DNA from: Ottelia alismoides
Lineage: Eukaryota; Streptophyta; Magnoliopsida; Alismatales; Hydrocharitaceae
Assembly: GCA_037367405.1 (NCBI GenBank)
Contig: JAZKJV010000296.1
Coordinates: forward strand, 806,001-870,000
Direction of reading: 5' to 3'
Length of the DNA stretch: 64,000 nucleotides
Numbering within the stretch: position 1 is the first letter of the stretch; the number at the start of each line of letters is the position of its first letter. Shown piece by piece: positions 22,254 to 33,668 of this stretch. The notes below the pieces were generated by a model, which was not told the DNA's origin, made no database searches, and was given only the letters and a program-made list of their open reading frames with translations. The translations under genes were made by a program, and so were the position numbers.

Positions 22254-23049
22254 AGGAAATTTGTTATGGACCTCCTATCTGAGACAGGCATGACAGGGTG
22301 CAAACCTGATTCTACTCCTTTGGATGCAAGCATGAGATTGTATGATGAAGACACTGAAGAAATTGACAGGAGGCGATACAGAGAGCTTGTTGGGAAGCTC
22401 ATATACGCCACCACTACCAGGCCGAATATTGCTTTTGTAGTCAGCAAAGTCAACCAGTTCATGGAGCAACCCAGGAAGGTACATATGGATGTCGTACACA
22501 TGATCTTGAGGTATTTGAAGACTTCATCTGGCTCTGGCCTTATATTTAGCAGGGATGCATCACTTGAGGTGACAAGATGTGTAGATGCAGACTATGTTGG
22601 TTGTCCCAGGGACAGAAAGTCGACTTCTGGTTTTGCTATCTTTATAGGCAGCTCACTTGTTTCATGGAAAAGCAAGAAGCAGACTATGGTGGCCAAATCT
22701 AGTGTTGAGTATGAATACAGAGCTATGGCACAAGGATGTACAGAAATGATGTGGGTCAGATCAAATATTAACCGACCTTACTATTGAGGTTTCTCTTCAT
22801 ATGAAGCTTTTATGTGATAATCAAGCAGCTTTATTTATAGCCAATAACCCTGCGTTTCATGAGCGGACAAAGCATATCGAGGTGGATTGTCACTACACTA
22901 GAGACATGATCCAGAAAGGTCTTGTATCCACCTCTCATGTTTCCACAGGAGATCAGACTGCAAATATCTTCACGAAGGCACTGGCCAGAGGTCCATTTCA
23001 GAGATGTTGTTCCAAGCTAGGCATGATTGATATTTATGCTCCAACTTGA
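22254..23049 (+). pseudogene. Copia-2 RT C-terminus and RNase H
   Basis: Frame 22266-22787 shows LIYATTTRPNIAFVVSKVNQ, LRYLKTSSGSGL, then RNase H motifs DADYVGC, KSTSGFAIFIG and SWKSKKQTMVAKSS. A frame change leads to 22801-23049 with [25 protein letters not shown] and the end [12 protein letters not shown]. The stop TGA at 23047 directly precedes the polypurine tract. Confidence 0.88.
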
Positions 23050-23056
23050 GGGGGAG
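23047..23056 (+). other. Copia-2 polypurine tract
   Basis: TGAGGGGGAG immediately upstream of the 3' LTR; purine runs here prime plus-strand DNA synthesis. Confidence 0.8.
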
Positions 23057-23200
23057 TGTTGAGATGTTTATTTATCCCAGTATTATATTTACATTTTATG
23101 TTTTCTTTGGGTATCACTTATGTAATTAACCCATGTCTCTTCTCCTATATAAGAGAGCCCTGGGATCTCTTTTATGTGATGAATAAATTTTCTTTCAACA
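23057..23200 (+). repeat. Copia-2 3' LTR
   Basis: 144 bp, TG...CA, colinear with the 5' LTR, with TATATAAGAG at 23146-23155. Its differences from the 5' copy are scattered substitutions and one short indel. Confidence 0.9.
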
Positions 23201-23211
23201 AAAAAGCAAAC

Positions 23212-23960
23212 CCATTATCACCGAGGTGGGAAAATTTGAGTACCTTAATGGTACTAATCATGAGTTGTGGAGTAGAAAGATCTACTATGGCCTACTGCAC
23301 GATAGCGTACACTTCATCATAGATAAATCTGACCCAACCTTATCCAAAAATCTAACTATGGAGGACATTAGGTCCCACAAATAGTGGGATAAAACAGATA
23401 ATAGGGTTAGGAGTTTCATGCTGACCCACATGGATTTGAACTTGATTCGAGTCTTTGAGACCTGTGAATCAGCTTACGAGCTCTGGACTGCAGTTAAGGA
23501 GAAATATTACTCCAATTCTACAGAATCAACATCATATGAAATATGATATGTCAGAAAGCCCGGGTTGGGCCATCTCTGGAAATCGGGATGTGTTGCATAT
23601 GTCATGGTATTGAGTCATCTTAGGGACAAGCTAGACTTCACGAAATTAAAGTGCAAGTTTATTGGATATAGTGAGAATTCTACATGATATAATTTCTTAC
23701 ATGAAACTAAAGATTTGATCGAAATTTGTGATGCAACTTTCCTTGAATATATTCAAGAAAAGGAACATGAAGTAGAAGAATCAGATCCTCTGATTGACCT
23801 ACAGGACAATGAAGATGACTTAAGCATGAAACAAGAACTTGGGGATGATGTCAATCATCCAAATATAGATAATGAACCTATATAGCATGATGATCCTTTT
23901 AGAAGAAGTGGGGGGACCCACACAACCCAAGAGTATAAATAAACTGCAATATTAGGAAGA
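23212..23960 (+). pseudogene. Internally deleted copia relic (gag joined to integrase/RT linker)
   Basis: 23220-23550 encodes a copia gag start (FEYLNGTNHELWSRKIYYGL, ESAYELWTAVKEKYYSNS) with an internal TAG. From about 23567 the same strand encodes the integrase C-terminal block (KLKCKFIGYSENST) and an acidic pre-RT linker (LIDLQDNEDDLSM). Protease, most of integrase, RT and RNase H are missing, so about 2 kb was deleted. It belongs to a different lineage from Copia-2, which lies directly upstream and may have inserted at its edge. Confidence 0.7.
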
Positions 23961-24600
23961 TAATCAAAGCTTGTTAAACTGGTTGTACTTTAAATAGTAT
24001 GTACATAATATATTAATAACCTAGAAACTCTATTGTCATTAGGTCTAAAAATTGAGTTTTTTTGCAAATGAACTCCATTTTAGATGAAACTATTCTCATT
24101 ATTTAGAGAATTTATTATCTTGAAATTTAAAGGTAAGTAGAGTGATTTTGGAGTTTATTTGGCGAAGTTACGAGGTTTGGAAGTTGGGAAATTGATAGCT
24201 TGGAGCTCTGATTACTTGACATGCATATATTATAGACTTGATTGTTTATTTTTTTATTTTCATACATATTTTTATCTACATATAAGTTAAAATTTTGATG
24301 AAAAATAATGTAAGTAAGTGTCATGTATAATTATGTGAAGATTGTGTATATAATAAATATATTTAATCAATGTGTTATGCACATCTCTCCCTACTTTATT
24401 TTTTGTTGACCAATTCATGCTGACTTGGTTTTGTGGGTTAGGTTATATAAATATATATTATAACTACATTTATATTTTTTGAGTCTACTATCCAATGTAT
24501 ACATTTTTACATTCTGCCTTGTTTTCTTTCCTTTTCTTTTTATGCCATTTTAATGTATAAAAAAGAGTTTTTATTCACGAATGTTATTTTAATAAGAAGT
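23961..24600. other. AT-rich intergenic DNA
   Basis: No gene or repeat ends recognised; only short chance frames. Confidence 0.5.
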
Positions 24601-24609
24601 GAATATCGT

Positions 24610-25108
24610 CCCCCTATACTTAGGATCAAATAATCCTAAGTATAGCAGACTGTATTTACATGCAGAGAGGGTCGAGGGTGGGAATGAATAGATCACAACT
24701 CGGTCTGTCTCCCCCTATACTTAGGGTAAGATATCCCTAAGTATAGTAGAGAAAGTCAACAAGAGAGGAGATGGCGGGGGAGATCAATGATTACCAAGAG
24801 AACAATATATTCTAAGAATGTACGCATCACTCCCCTTATACTCAGAGTGAAATATCCCTAAGGGCCTGTTTGGTTGGAGGGTTGGACAGGGTTGGCTTGG
24901 CCCAACCCGGGTTACCCCTCCAACCAAACAGGGTTCTCCTCCTCACAGTTTACTATTCACAGGGGTACCCCTGCCCAACCCAACCCTGTCCAACCCTACA
25001 ACCAAACAGGCCCTAAGTATAGGAAACAAAAGGAATGATGAAACGGAACAAAGAAAGAACAACATAGGGTGTACCCTCTATACATAGGACAATACGTCTT
25101 AAGCATGG
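24610..25108 (+). repeat. Four degenerate copies of a palindromic module
   Basis: An imperfect inverted repeat built on CTATACTTAGG...CCTAAGTATAG occurs at about 24610-24644, 24711-24746, 24831-24861 (continuing at 25014 after a MITE) and, weaker, 25073-25108. Each copy is preceded by CCCC or CCCT. Spacing is about 90-120 bp once the MITE is removed, so this is a decayed tandem array with a palindrome in each unit. Confidence 0.65.
24862..25013 (+). mobile_element. Tourist-like MITE (PIF/Harbinger)
   Basis: A 152-bp element with long terminal inverted repeats: GGGCCTGTTTGGTTG at the left, CAACCAAACAGGCCC at the right, extending inward through AGGGTTGGACAGGGTTGG. The flanking TSD TAA (24859-24861 and 25014-25016) is the 3-bp signature of Tourist elements. 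Removing the element restores ATATCCCTAAGTATAG, the module present intact at 24731, so the empty site is visible nearby. Confidence 0.92.
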
Positions 25109-25559
25109 ACACACAGATATGGCATGACCTGTGTTACACATGATATACGGGAGAAAGAAGGAATGTAAGATAAAATACGTATATACAGTAAGTAAAGAAT
25201 GGTGGAGAGCAGGACATTATCTATTAATTGAATACCGTACTCTCGTCATCATCTCCCTATGAGAACGATGATGCAGTCAGAAAGAGAAAGACACCCTAAT
25301 CGGTAGTCAAGTGGGTGTCAATTACCAAGGGAAAAAGATTAAAAATTAATCCAGGAATCAGTAGCAAGAAGTAGAACATCATCTCATAAGAAATGAATGA
25401 GAGATCAAGGCCTATACCGTAAGGCATGGAGGTAGAGTGAGCAGTATAGAATCCTCCGGGCCAATCAAAGTCTCAGAAAGGTAGGAAAAGTGAAGAATAG
25501 GAGACTCTCTATGCAGCATGATATCCAGTGTACATAAGGTCGAAAGATTAGGGATACAC

Positions 25560-26290
25560 CTAATACCACAAGACACGACTCAACTCTGCGAGGTTCGTCA
25601 AGGTGAGCGGACTCAGATGAGTCAGAGATCTCAGAATAATTAAAATACTCGGCTCTGTGCTCTAACAGAATGGAGACACAACCATAGAGGAGATAAATAC
25701 ACAAATCGGAAGACTCGACTTCATGCTCCAACAGATTGGAGACACCGGAAGTGAAGTCGAGTACCTACAAAATGATGTATCCTACCACAGATAACCCTCA
25801 AGGAGTGGTACATACTAATCAATGAATAATTAGACAGAACTCACCCTTGTGAGGGTCTTCAAGGAGAGTGGGCTCAAAGGAGTCAGATCCATAAGACGGA
25901 TCATCAGAAATGGTCACGGTAGGTGACAAAACGAATACCAATAGAAGAGACCGACAGATCTAGAGAATGACATAGCCTCTAGCAGAAAACCTCAGAGAGT
26001 ATTGTGAGCTAAACAAGGAATAATCAGTAGAATGAGATTCATCCTGGCAAGGACCATCAAGGAGAGAAGGCTCAACGAAGTCCAGACAATTAGGAAAATT
26101 GATCTCGCGTGCCGTCAGAACGGATACACAATCAGACAGTGAGATTGATAGCACAGATCAGACGACTCGATTTTGTGTTCCATCAGGATGGACACGTATG
26201 TAGTGAATGAAATCGATCGTAACGAAAATGTTGCATCTCTCGTAGATAGTCCTCAGGGAGTAAGGCAAATAGAGTTAGCGAAATCAAGAG
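25560..26290 (+). repeat. Degenerate tandem repeat, units ~200-265 bp
   Basis: The landmark TCAAGG(T/A)GAG..GG..CTCA..GAGTC recurs at about 25590, 25858 and 26053. A second landmark (ATG..GTATCCT.., CCTCAAGGAGT and GGAATAAT) recurs between them at about 25770, 25965 and 26235. No coding frame persists. Non-coding tandem repeats like this occur in untranslated parts of large Ty3/gypsy elements, but I cannot tie these to one. Confidence 0.45.
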
Positions 26291-29200
26291 AATGTTGGTA
26301 TCAAGTCACAGGTCCTCAAAATAATCGATCAATCACCAATAAGAGGGCATAAGATTATGGGAGGAATAAAAGATCATCAGGTCAATAAAAATACGGTTCC
26401 TCAAATCAATCAACACAACTGAGATGGATCAAGGTGTCAGAAAGAGATCCTTTAATTACGAAAGGTGGATGGGAAAGTTAGGAGATGGAGGATGGATTTG
26501 CAACAAGATGAGTGAAATCATGGGGGTTATGGGCTCCGTCGCTCTGAATCACATATAAATATAGTATAAAAAAACTCTAAATCAATACGGGTGGAACTAC
26601 AAAATAAATCGTACAATATGAACTCATGGAATCATAATCAAATCATGAGAATACATCACATCATCAATCCTGTGTGCGAGGTCAAAAATCCTTAATGATG
26701 AATCACTCCCGATAAATCGTGCCAAAAATCAGAATCCTCAATAGTTGCCATGCACATATCAAAAATCGGATTCACCAGAGAATATCACACCAATCTCAGC
26801 ATCCTCAATCCTTCCTGGCTTACTCAAATAATTAATGTAACCAGTAAACCTTGATGCAGGCCTTATCTACAAGCACAACAATCCCGAGGGAAAGAAGAGA
26901 TGATACAGAAGGGAACGAGGAGGGCGGGCAAGATGTAGGCGGGAGATAGAAAAAATTATGGCTCAAGAAGAGAGTCTCCTTGAATCGGTCCGGAGATAAG
27001 GGTGATATGGAAAAGGAGAAAGCCGCAAAATCTAGCGAAGTCGGTGAAGATCAAGACCTGATATCACGACACATATGCAGAGAAGGTTAATATAAATAAT
27101 GGAAGTAGAAAGACTCAAATGATCAAAATGACTCACACATACGGGTCTGCAAACTCAAATAGAATGAAACGCATATGGACTCAAAATCACAATCAATGCA
27201 CAAGGCAAACCCCCGGTTCACCTACTCAGCACGGTGAAGAGCAAGATGGTGGTCTTTTTATCTTTTCATTTTTAGAGTTAGGTGAGATTTTCAAATAGTT
27301 GTAGAAGCACATAGGTAGGCCTGGGACCAGGGCATTAATCCCTAGTGTGTACATGAGAATAAAATGTATATATAATGAGGGGGATGCTCTCCCCAAGGTA
27401 ATGAATCCATTACGTTTATTTTAAGGTCCAATAGAGTTAACAAACACAATTTTATTTAGGTTATTACTTTTTTGTTATTTTTCAATACACGCGTCTAACG
27501 ACATTTTTAATTCTATTTAGCATCTAGGTGAGCAAAATCAGAGGGAGAAGGTCGAAAAAGTCATGTAAGTCGGGAATAGATGATGCATGCAAAGTCAAAA
27601 GATTTACAATGCTTCCCAGCTCTTTCCATGTGGGATGCATAATAGAATTGAAAACTACACTATATGCAATGCAAGCTGATGAAATCCTCCTAAAATAGTA
27701 ATTGCTATTATCGTGAAGCACCATATCTCAATAATCTAGATATGAAGCCTAAGGTCCGGTCTTGGGAACCTTTTGATGCCCGCCACAATGGGTCATGCAA
27801 GAGTTGTATGAGGTTCCTCACGGAATGTGGTTTCAAGTCTAAACTATCGACAATTACGATTTGACTAAGTCCAAAAGCGAGTCTATAGGTACATGCAAAT
27901 ATATTAGGGCTTTGGACCTTAATCTATCGAGCAAGCAATTCATAAGTTATGACTCATTCACATAAAATAAAAAAATCAAAAAACAGATAAAAACAGAAAT
28001 AAAAAAATGTGAAAAAAAGAGAAAAAACACGACGTGGTCCCAAAGGGAACAATCCCTCGAGCAATGGACCTCGCGAAGTAGTCAAATCCTGGAGAGTCCG
28101 AATTATTACAAGTTAAATACTTATCTCTCACTTTAATTACAAAATGTGGGATAGGTTGAAATTGATTTGAATATTAAAAATAGGAAATAAGGTCCAAAAT
28201 TACCCAAATAAATTTTCATATATAGATACAAATATAGAGAAAATATAAAATAGAAAGAAATATTTTTGGGATTTTTTTAGTAATTTTTATATTTTTTGTT
28301 GGATTATTAAGCTTTTGATTTTTAGTATTTTTATTTTTCTATTTTTAGGAGTTTTTGATCTAAAGTTAAAATATGATAGAATAGACAACATATAATTTCT
28401 TTTGGAATTTTTAAAAATGGTTTTCTATTTTTTGGTATTTTATAAGCTAGTCAGGGATAAAAAATATGCTCATTTTAATTTTAATAAATAGTAAAAGTCC
28501 AAAATTACAAAAATAAAAATATGGCGTGAAGCTACAAGCAATAAGGAGCTTAACTCTAATTTTGCATAACTTTTAGAACACGGGAGATATTTTTAATAGA
28601 TGAAATTTAAGCACCAAAAATACATGTACCAGCAAGGACATTATTGCAAATAAAATAAATAGCGAGGGCTCACGTGCAATTTTCCCCATAAATTTAGAAC
28701 ATACATTAACTTTTATTGTATTAAAATTGAATACAAAAAGCGTTGGATTATATTGCAATTTTTACCCACCCTGTCGGCTAACATGGACTAGGACCGATAT
28801 GCGATATCCAATAAGTAGGGGGGTCTTATACAAAAAATCGACATTTACTTACACCATATGTTTAAATTACATGACTGCTTAATAAATAAAAAAGCGGGGT
28901 TAGACTTAGTAATCTACCCCATAAGGCACGCCATCGTACAGTTCTTTCTCTCAAGGATGATATCAATAGTGGAGGTGCTGCACGCGCCTGCGACGTCCTC
29001 TGCGTCTGCTAGATGGTCCAAAAGGATTGTTGAAGGCTTCCTTAGCTGGAGATGGTCGTTAGAAGGTCCAAGACCCACAGAAGGTGACCCTAGAGATCGA
29101 GGAAGATGAGCGACCTTGAGACCTCCAAGTCAAATAGAATTGGGCCCGGAAGGCTTCTTTGACTACGTGACCTGCACAGATAACACATAAGGCCGAGGGC

Positions 29201-29411
29201 AAAGTGCCTCGATCAGCAAGCGGGGGGAATTGAAATGAAAGGGGGCAGAGTGGTGGATCTCCAATGAGTGAAGAAAGGGGGGATCTAGTTCGCATATGTA
29301 GAGCAGATCCGGTTGGATGGCGAGGTGGAAAGTGTGGAGAAATGGGTAGGGAAGTTCATGAGGTGAAAGCGTGATCAGAGACAGGCGGTCAGGCACGGTG
29401 GGACATGGCCG
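26291..29411. other. Unassigned non-coding DNA
   Basis: No gene supported. 27950-28560 is strongly AT-rich; 28900-29400 is more GC-rich and could be an LTR remnant, but I find no paired ends, PBS or domains. Confidence 0.4.
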
Positions 29412-29416
29412 GAGCT

Positions 29417-30691
29417 TGATGAATGTCGCATTCATCATGCTAAAAATCACATATTAAAACCCCTATCTTAACTAATCCAATAAAAATCACCATTAATTCT
29501 CCATTTTTATCTTGTAATATATTGTGTATAATTAACTTTAATTAATTTCTCTTATTTTTCTTGTAATTATTTTATCATAAAAAACTCCTAAAAATTAGGT
29601 AGAGTAATTCTCCATAATTCATTGACCATTAAAAAGACTAAAAAATGCAAAAACATCTCAAAACCAAAAAGCCGGTATTTTTATCCCCCTTAAAAATATC
29701 CTCAAAAATACTTTTTGTATAAATGACCTCTTTTGACTTTTTGTCTAACATGAAACTTGTAGATCTCATCGAGATGAGCAACTTTTCTGTTTAGACTTTT
29801 TCTAATTATGCCTCTAATTATTTCTTTCGTATTTTTCTTTGTATTTATACTTCTGAATTTTCTGATTGGGCCACATGACGCTCTCTGGAGCCACCACATG
29901 ACCCGCTTCTTCTCTTGCCATCCGGCTCTTTCTTGGGTCGTCCGATCTTCACATCCCGCCTCGATCTCAGCCCTCCATTGCCGCTTCACTCCCAGCCCTT
30001 GGATCAATCTCCCAGATTAAATCTCCACTGCTATCTAACGCCTCATCTACAACCGTTGATCCATTTCCTATCCTACGGCTACCATCTCTCCACGTCACCC
30101 AGTCCTTCTCAGCTCTCCCATCGACCGGTCATCCTACGCTTCAGCGCTCGCCACGTCATCTCTTTCTCTCCCATCGGTGGATCTCCCCATCTCCAAATCT
30201 TAGCCGCTCCTTCGCACCCTTACACCAGCCGTTTGATCAGATCCTTGGATCTGATCATAGCCCTCCACCTGAGCTCACAACATCCTAGCCGTTGGATCAC
30301 ATTATCCAATGGCTCGCCAGTCATCTTCCTCCTTCGTAACCCCCTTCCTCCAGCCGTTTCACCTCGCCAATCCACCGCCCCTTCCTATTTTGGGAAGAAC
30401 CTCATGTCACCTGTCCCTATCCTAACAGCCACACCAAGAAGCCCAATCCTCCGCCATCCTCGTGCGACCACCATCATTCACTACCATTACTCCCTCGCCA
30501 TTAACCCTCCATTGCAAAATGCCTCGCCATCACATAACTGTTGGACGTCCTCCGCCTATAAGAGCCTCTCCCTCGTCGTCTAAGACACTGTCCACCATTC
30601 TACGGGCAAAGGCCCAGCTTCCCCCGCCCCTCCGGTGATAGCGGAGGGGCGGATCGTCGAGGCGACGACGGCCCAAGATCAGGTGTCGACC
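29417..30691 (+). repeat. Family Y copy 2, segment 1
   Basis: 5' third of the solo LTR, ending with CGACC (30687-30691), the left TSD of the Tekay array. It includes AACTTGTAGATCTC near 29753, a probable TATA (TATAAGA, 30557-30563), and a perfect 11-bp-stem GC hairpin at 30624-30652. The proline/serine-rich frame 29915-30583 is pyrimidine-rich LTR sequence, not a gene. Confidence 0.72.
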
Positions 30692-33470
30692 TGTAAAGCC
30701 TTGAACTTGGTATATCTCGGATCCTATATAATAAGATCCGACTCGTCAAGAGAAAACCAACGAAATTTGTTTCGTGTGAATCGGACTTCGTTTCGAATTG
30801 TTATGATTTTTCGAAGAAAGAGAAGTCATTAATCCATAATGACTGTCATTAATACTAATTAAACATGATTAAAGAAATTAATGATGATTGAAAGCCGCTA
30901 ATGATCATTAGTAAACACTAATCAATAGTTAACAAAAGATAAGCGTAAGCCGCGAAAGTTAAATCGCGATTAGTGAAAGTTAATCACGATTAGTGTTAAT
31001 AAAGCGTCATTAGCGAATCTAGAATCCTCTAGAATGTTCTAACTTAGGCTCCAAGTTTGGGATAAGTTTTGGCTAAAACCATGGGCCAAAACCATGGGCC
31101 GCTAAACCATGGTTAAGGTCTAAACTATGGTTTTCTAACCATGGTTAGTGGTTTTCTGGGGCCTATAAATAGACCCCCCACCCATTCATTCTCTACAACT
31201 TCCACTACCACCACCACCCCAAGAGCTAGGGTCGAGAGGTTGGGAGGAGGAGTGGGAGGCGAGGGAGGAGCGCTAGCGAAGCGCTGCTGGGAAAACGAGG
31301 AGGAGAAAGGTATGATCCTCTCTTAGTTGCTTCGTAAGCTAGGCTTTCAATTCATACTCTTATTCTTCGAAGTTTTGTTTTCGATTCATATTTCTTTCCG
31401 ATTCGTTTTCCTGTTGTGGTTCGAGGAGAAATCTGTGTAACACCCTACTTAGGTGCGGGTGGCTACGCACGTCAGTGACCCTGTGATTCGTCACACGTTC
31501 ACTCATCTAAGACGCGTGGTGTCTACCGATTCTCCATCGTTTATGTTTCTATTCTTCGTATTATGCTTTTATAGTTATTTTGATGGAGAAATCTGTGTAA
31601 TACCCTACTTAGGTGCGGGCGGCTATGCACGTCAGTGACCCTGTGATTCGTCACACGTTCACTCACCTAAGATGTGTGGTGTCTACCGGTTCTTCATCTC
31701 TTGTTGTTGAGTATATTTTTTTCAGTTTCGTTGTTATTTTTCTCTCGATTGATTTTATAGAGGAAACTCTTTTCGTTTTTATTTTGAAATATTTCCCGAT
31801 ATAAGGGGAAACTCTGATGAAATTTTCTGAGAAATATGTCCCGATATAAGGGGAAACTCTACCGAAATTTTCCGAGAAATATGTCCCGATATAAGGGGAA
31901 ACTCTGTCGAAATTTTAAGAGAAAATATGTTCTTGACGTTCTTCGTGTTCTTCGCGTTCCTCGCGTTCTTCGTTCGTTCTTCACGTTCTTAACATGTTCT
32001 TAGCATTTTGATACGAAAAATGAAATTCGATCTTTTCAGGAGTCTTAAAATAGCCTTTCTAAAAACGAAACTCGATAAAGCCTTGCATACACGAGAGAGA
32101 GCTCGATTAGGTAACGAAATCCTTCCTTTTGCTGTTGGGTTTTCATACGAAATTATTGAAATTCTTGATTTTGTGTTCTTTGCTACGAAGAACCCTAATT
32201 TTGGTTATTTTTGAAAAAGTATGAAGAATTGCTTTGTGATTCCCACTAAAATAAGATTTACGCATCAAATTGATGCGTTGGCTCTGAAAGTTAGGGTTTG
32301 GGAGTTAAAATAGGCATAAATAGGAGTATACATATGGTTATGAATAATATATATGTGAGTCGATACCAAGTATTGCGGTTTATGCAAATCAAAGACTTAA
32401 CGAAAGAATTACATCATGTGAATTGGTGTGATTTGAGATGGATCCTGAAAAGGATCATGTGTCACGTTAAGAATGACTGGGAGTAGAACTACAGGCCGGA
32501 CATGCAACCTGTAGGTTTATCGGAAGGAACTCGTATTGGCGTTTCCCTACCTAGGTGGTATACGGTTGCCCTGTTATGATAAGTGCGCACGAAATGAAGA
32601 TTTTGCAACGCGTGGTACCGGGAGCCAATATATTCGGGTTGGAACGACGGAAGATGTGGTCGTGCCATGTGGAGGCACGGGTGGTTCAATAGCGGCTGGG
32701 TCAAGAACATGTATTTAAAGCCGCTAGGTTATATGATTAAATGTTAGCCTAAGGTTTTAAGCAACCGAGTCCTCGAGGACGGTGTGCTCTTTTGTTTTTC
32801 CAGGCTAAGGGTTGAGACCCTGTTTAATAAATGAAAAGGAAATTGTCAGGGTAGTATTGGAGGATTGGTTGAGGCGACGTGCGGCAGCATAAGCTTACCA
32901 AGATCAACACAATCTCCAATCCTGAAGCATCCACTACTTCGGAGTCCAAGAATGGTGGGGTTCCCCTGGACTAATCCCTGATGTGGAATAGAAAGGAATA
33001 GGACTAAATTAATGAAATGAAATGAAATTTTTGTGATATCAATGAATTTTGAAAAATTACACAATTTGTTTGCTTTTCTCTTCTTTGTTACTTAGCATTC
33101 GCTAATTTTTATCATATGATTTATGGAAAACCCAACATGTATCGGTGAGCCATCGCAAAGACTCTAAAAAAATCATCCAACTTACATACTAGACATCCAG
33201 CCAGCCACAGTAGCTTTACTTTCTTCAAGGTAGTTAGTAATCTTTTGTATATTTCCCTTTTAAGCTGATGTACATGTAAATGGTTATAGTGGTACAATGT
33301 ATCATCTGAACTTTATTTTGTGAATGGAAAAGTGTTGAAATACTTTCTTCTGAGTATTTTTATTTGCAGTATATTTCTGAATGTTAGTTGTGATTGCTGA
33401 ATAAATTATTGCTGAATAACCAGATTCGGATATGGGAGGATCCGACGGTCCGAGAAACGGGGTCGTTACA
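30692..33470 (+). repeat. Tekay array LTR 1
   Basis: 2779 bp, TGTAAAGCCTTGAACTTGG to ...GGGGTCGTTACA. TATA box TATAAATA at 31164-31171. It contains a two-copy 161-bp repeat (31424-31745) and three 45-bp repeats with CCCGATATAAGGGGAAACTC (31787-31921). The short frames inside (for example 31453-31638) come from the 161-bp repeat. Confidence 0.93.
31164..31171 (+). promoter_or_regulatory. LTR promoter TATA with upstream CCATGG cluster
   Basis: TATAAATA lies just downstream of at least five CCATGG-type motifs (about 31079-31146: CCATGGGCC twice, AACCATGGTTAA, then ACTATGGTTTT, then TAACCATGGTTAG). The same arrangement precedes TATAAATA at 38929-38936 and 46692-46699. The cluster position suggests a U3 enhancer, but its function is not shown. 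Confidence 0.55.
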
Positions 33471-33473
33471 GAT

Positions 33474-33486
33474 TGGTATCAGAGCC
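33474..33486 (+). other. Tekay unit 1 primer-binding site
   Basis: TGGTATCAGAGCC starts 3 nt after LTR 1 and matches initiator-Met tRNA. The corresponding junction of unit 2 has lost 7 bases including the TG of this site. Confidence 0.92.
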
Positions 33487-33668
33487 TGGTTTCTCCAGTA
33501 ATTTATTTAGTAATTAATAACCATGAGCGGTATTCAGAAACTAAGGTTGTATTAAGATCCTTTGATCTTAATAAATGACTGCAGTATCATTCACAAGTCA
33601 TTGTCCCTTATGTATATCATGCTATGACATATAGGATCTGACCTTTGACCTTGACTCATCCCAGGATC

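Larger units (their letters stand above)
14551..23200 (+). mobile_element. Copia-2: degenerate Ty1/copia with short LTRs
   Basis: An 8650-bp plus-strand copia element including a nested 3.6-kb insertion. 5' LTR 14551-14695 and 3' LTR 23057-23200 are ~145 bp, begin TGTTGAGAT and end TTTCTTTCAACA. A perfect primer site follows the first LTR and a polypurine tract precedes the second. Flanking 5-mers AAAAG (14546-14550) and AAAAA (23201-23205) are an imperfect TSD. Order gag, protease, integrase, RT, RNase H is typical of Ty1/copia. All frames carry stops or shifts. About a dozen differences between the LTRs indicate an old insertion. Confidence 0.92.

Noticed and set aside
29915..30583. 222-codon serine/proline-rich plus-strand frame
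   Set aside because: It lies in pyrimidine-rich family Y LTR sequence, has no domain, and the corresponding region of copy 1 does not preserve the frame.
31453..31804. Two similar short proteins in tandem, repeated at 39219 and 46982/47142
   Set aside because: They are translations of the 161-bp LTR repeat; stops and frames vary among the three LTRs.
31787..31921. Three regularly spaced 45-bp repeats, superficially CRISPR-like
   Set aside because: There are no unique spacers, the locus is eukaryotic, and the block is a tandem repeat inside an LTR.
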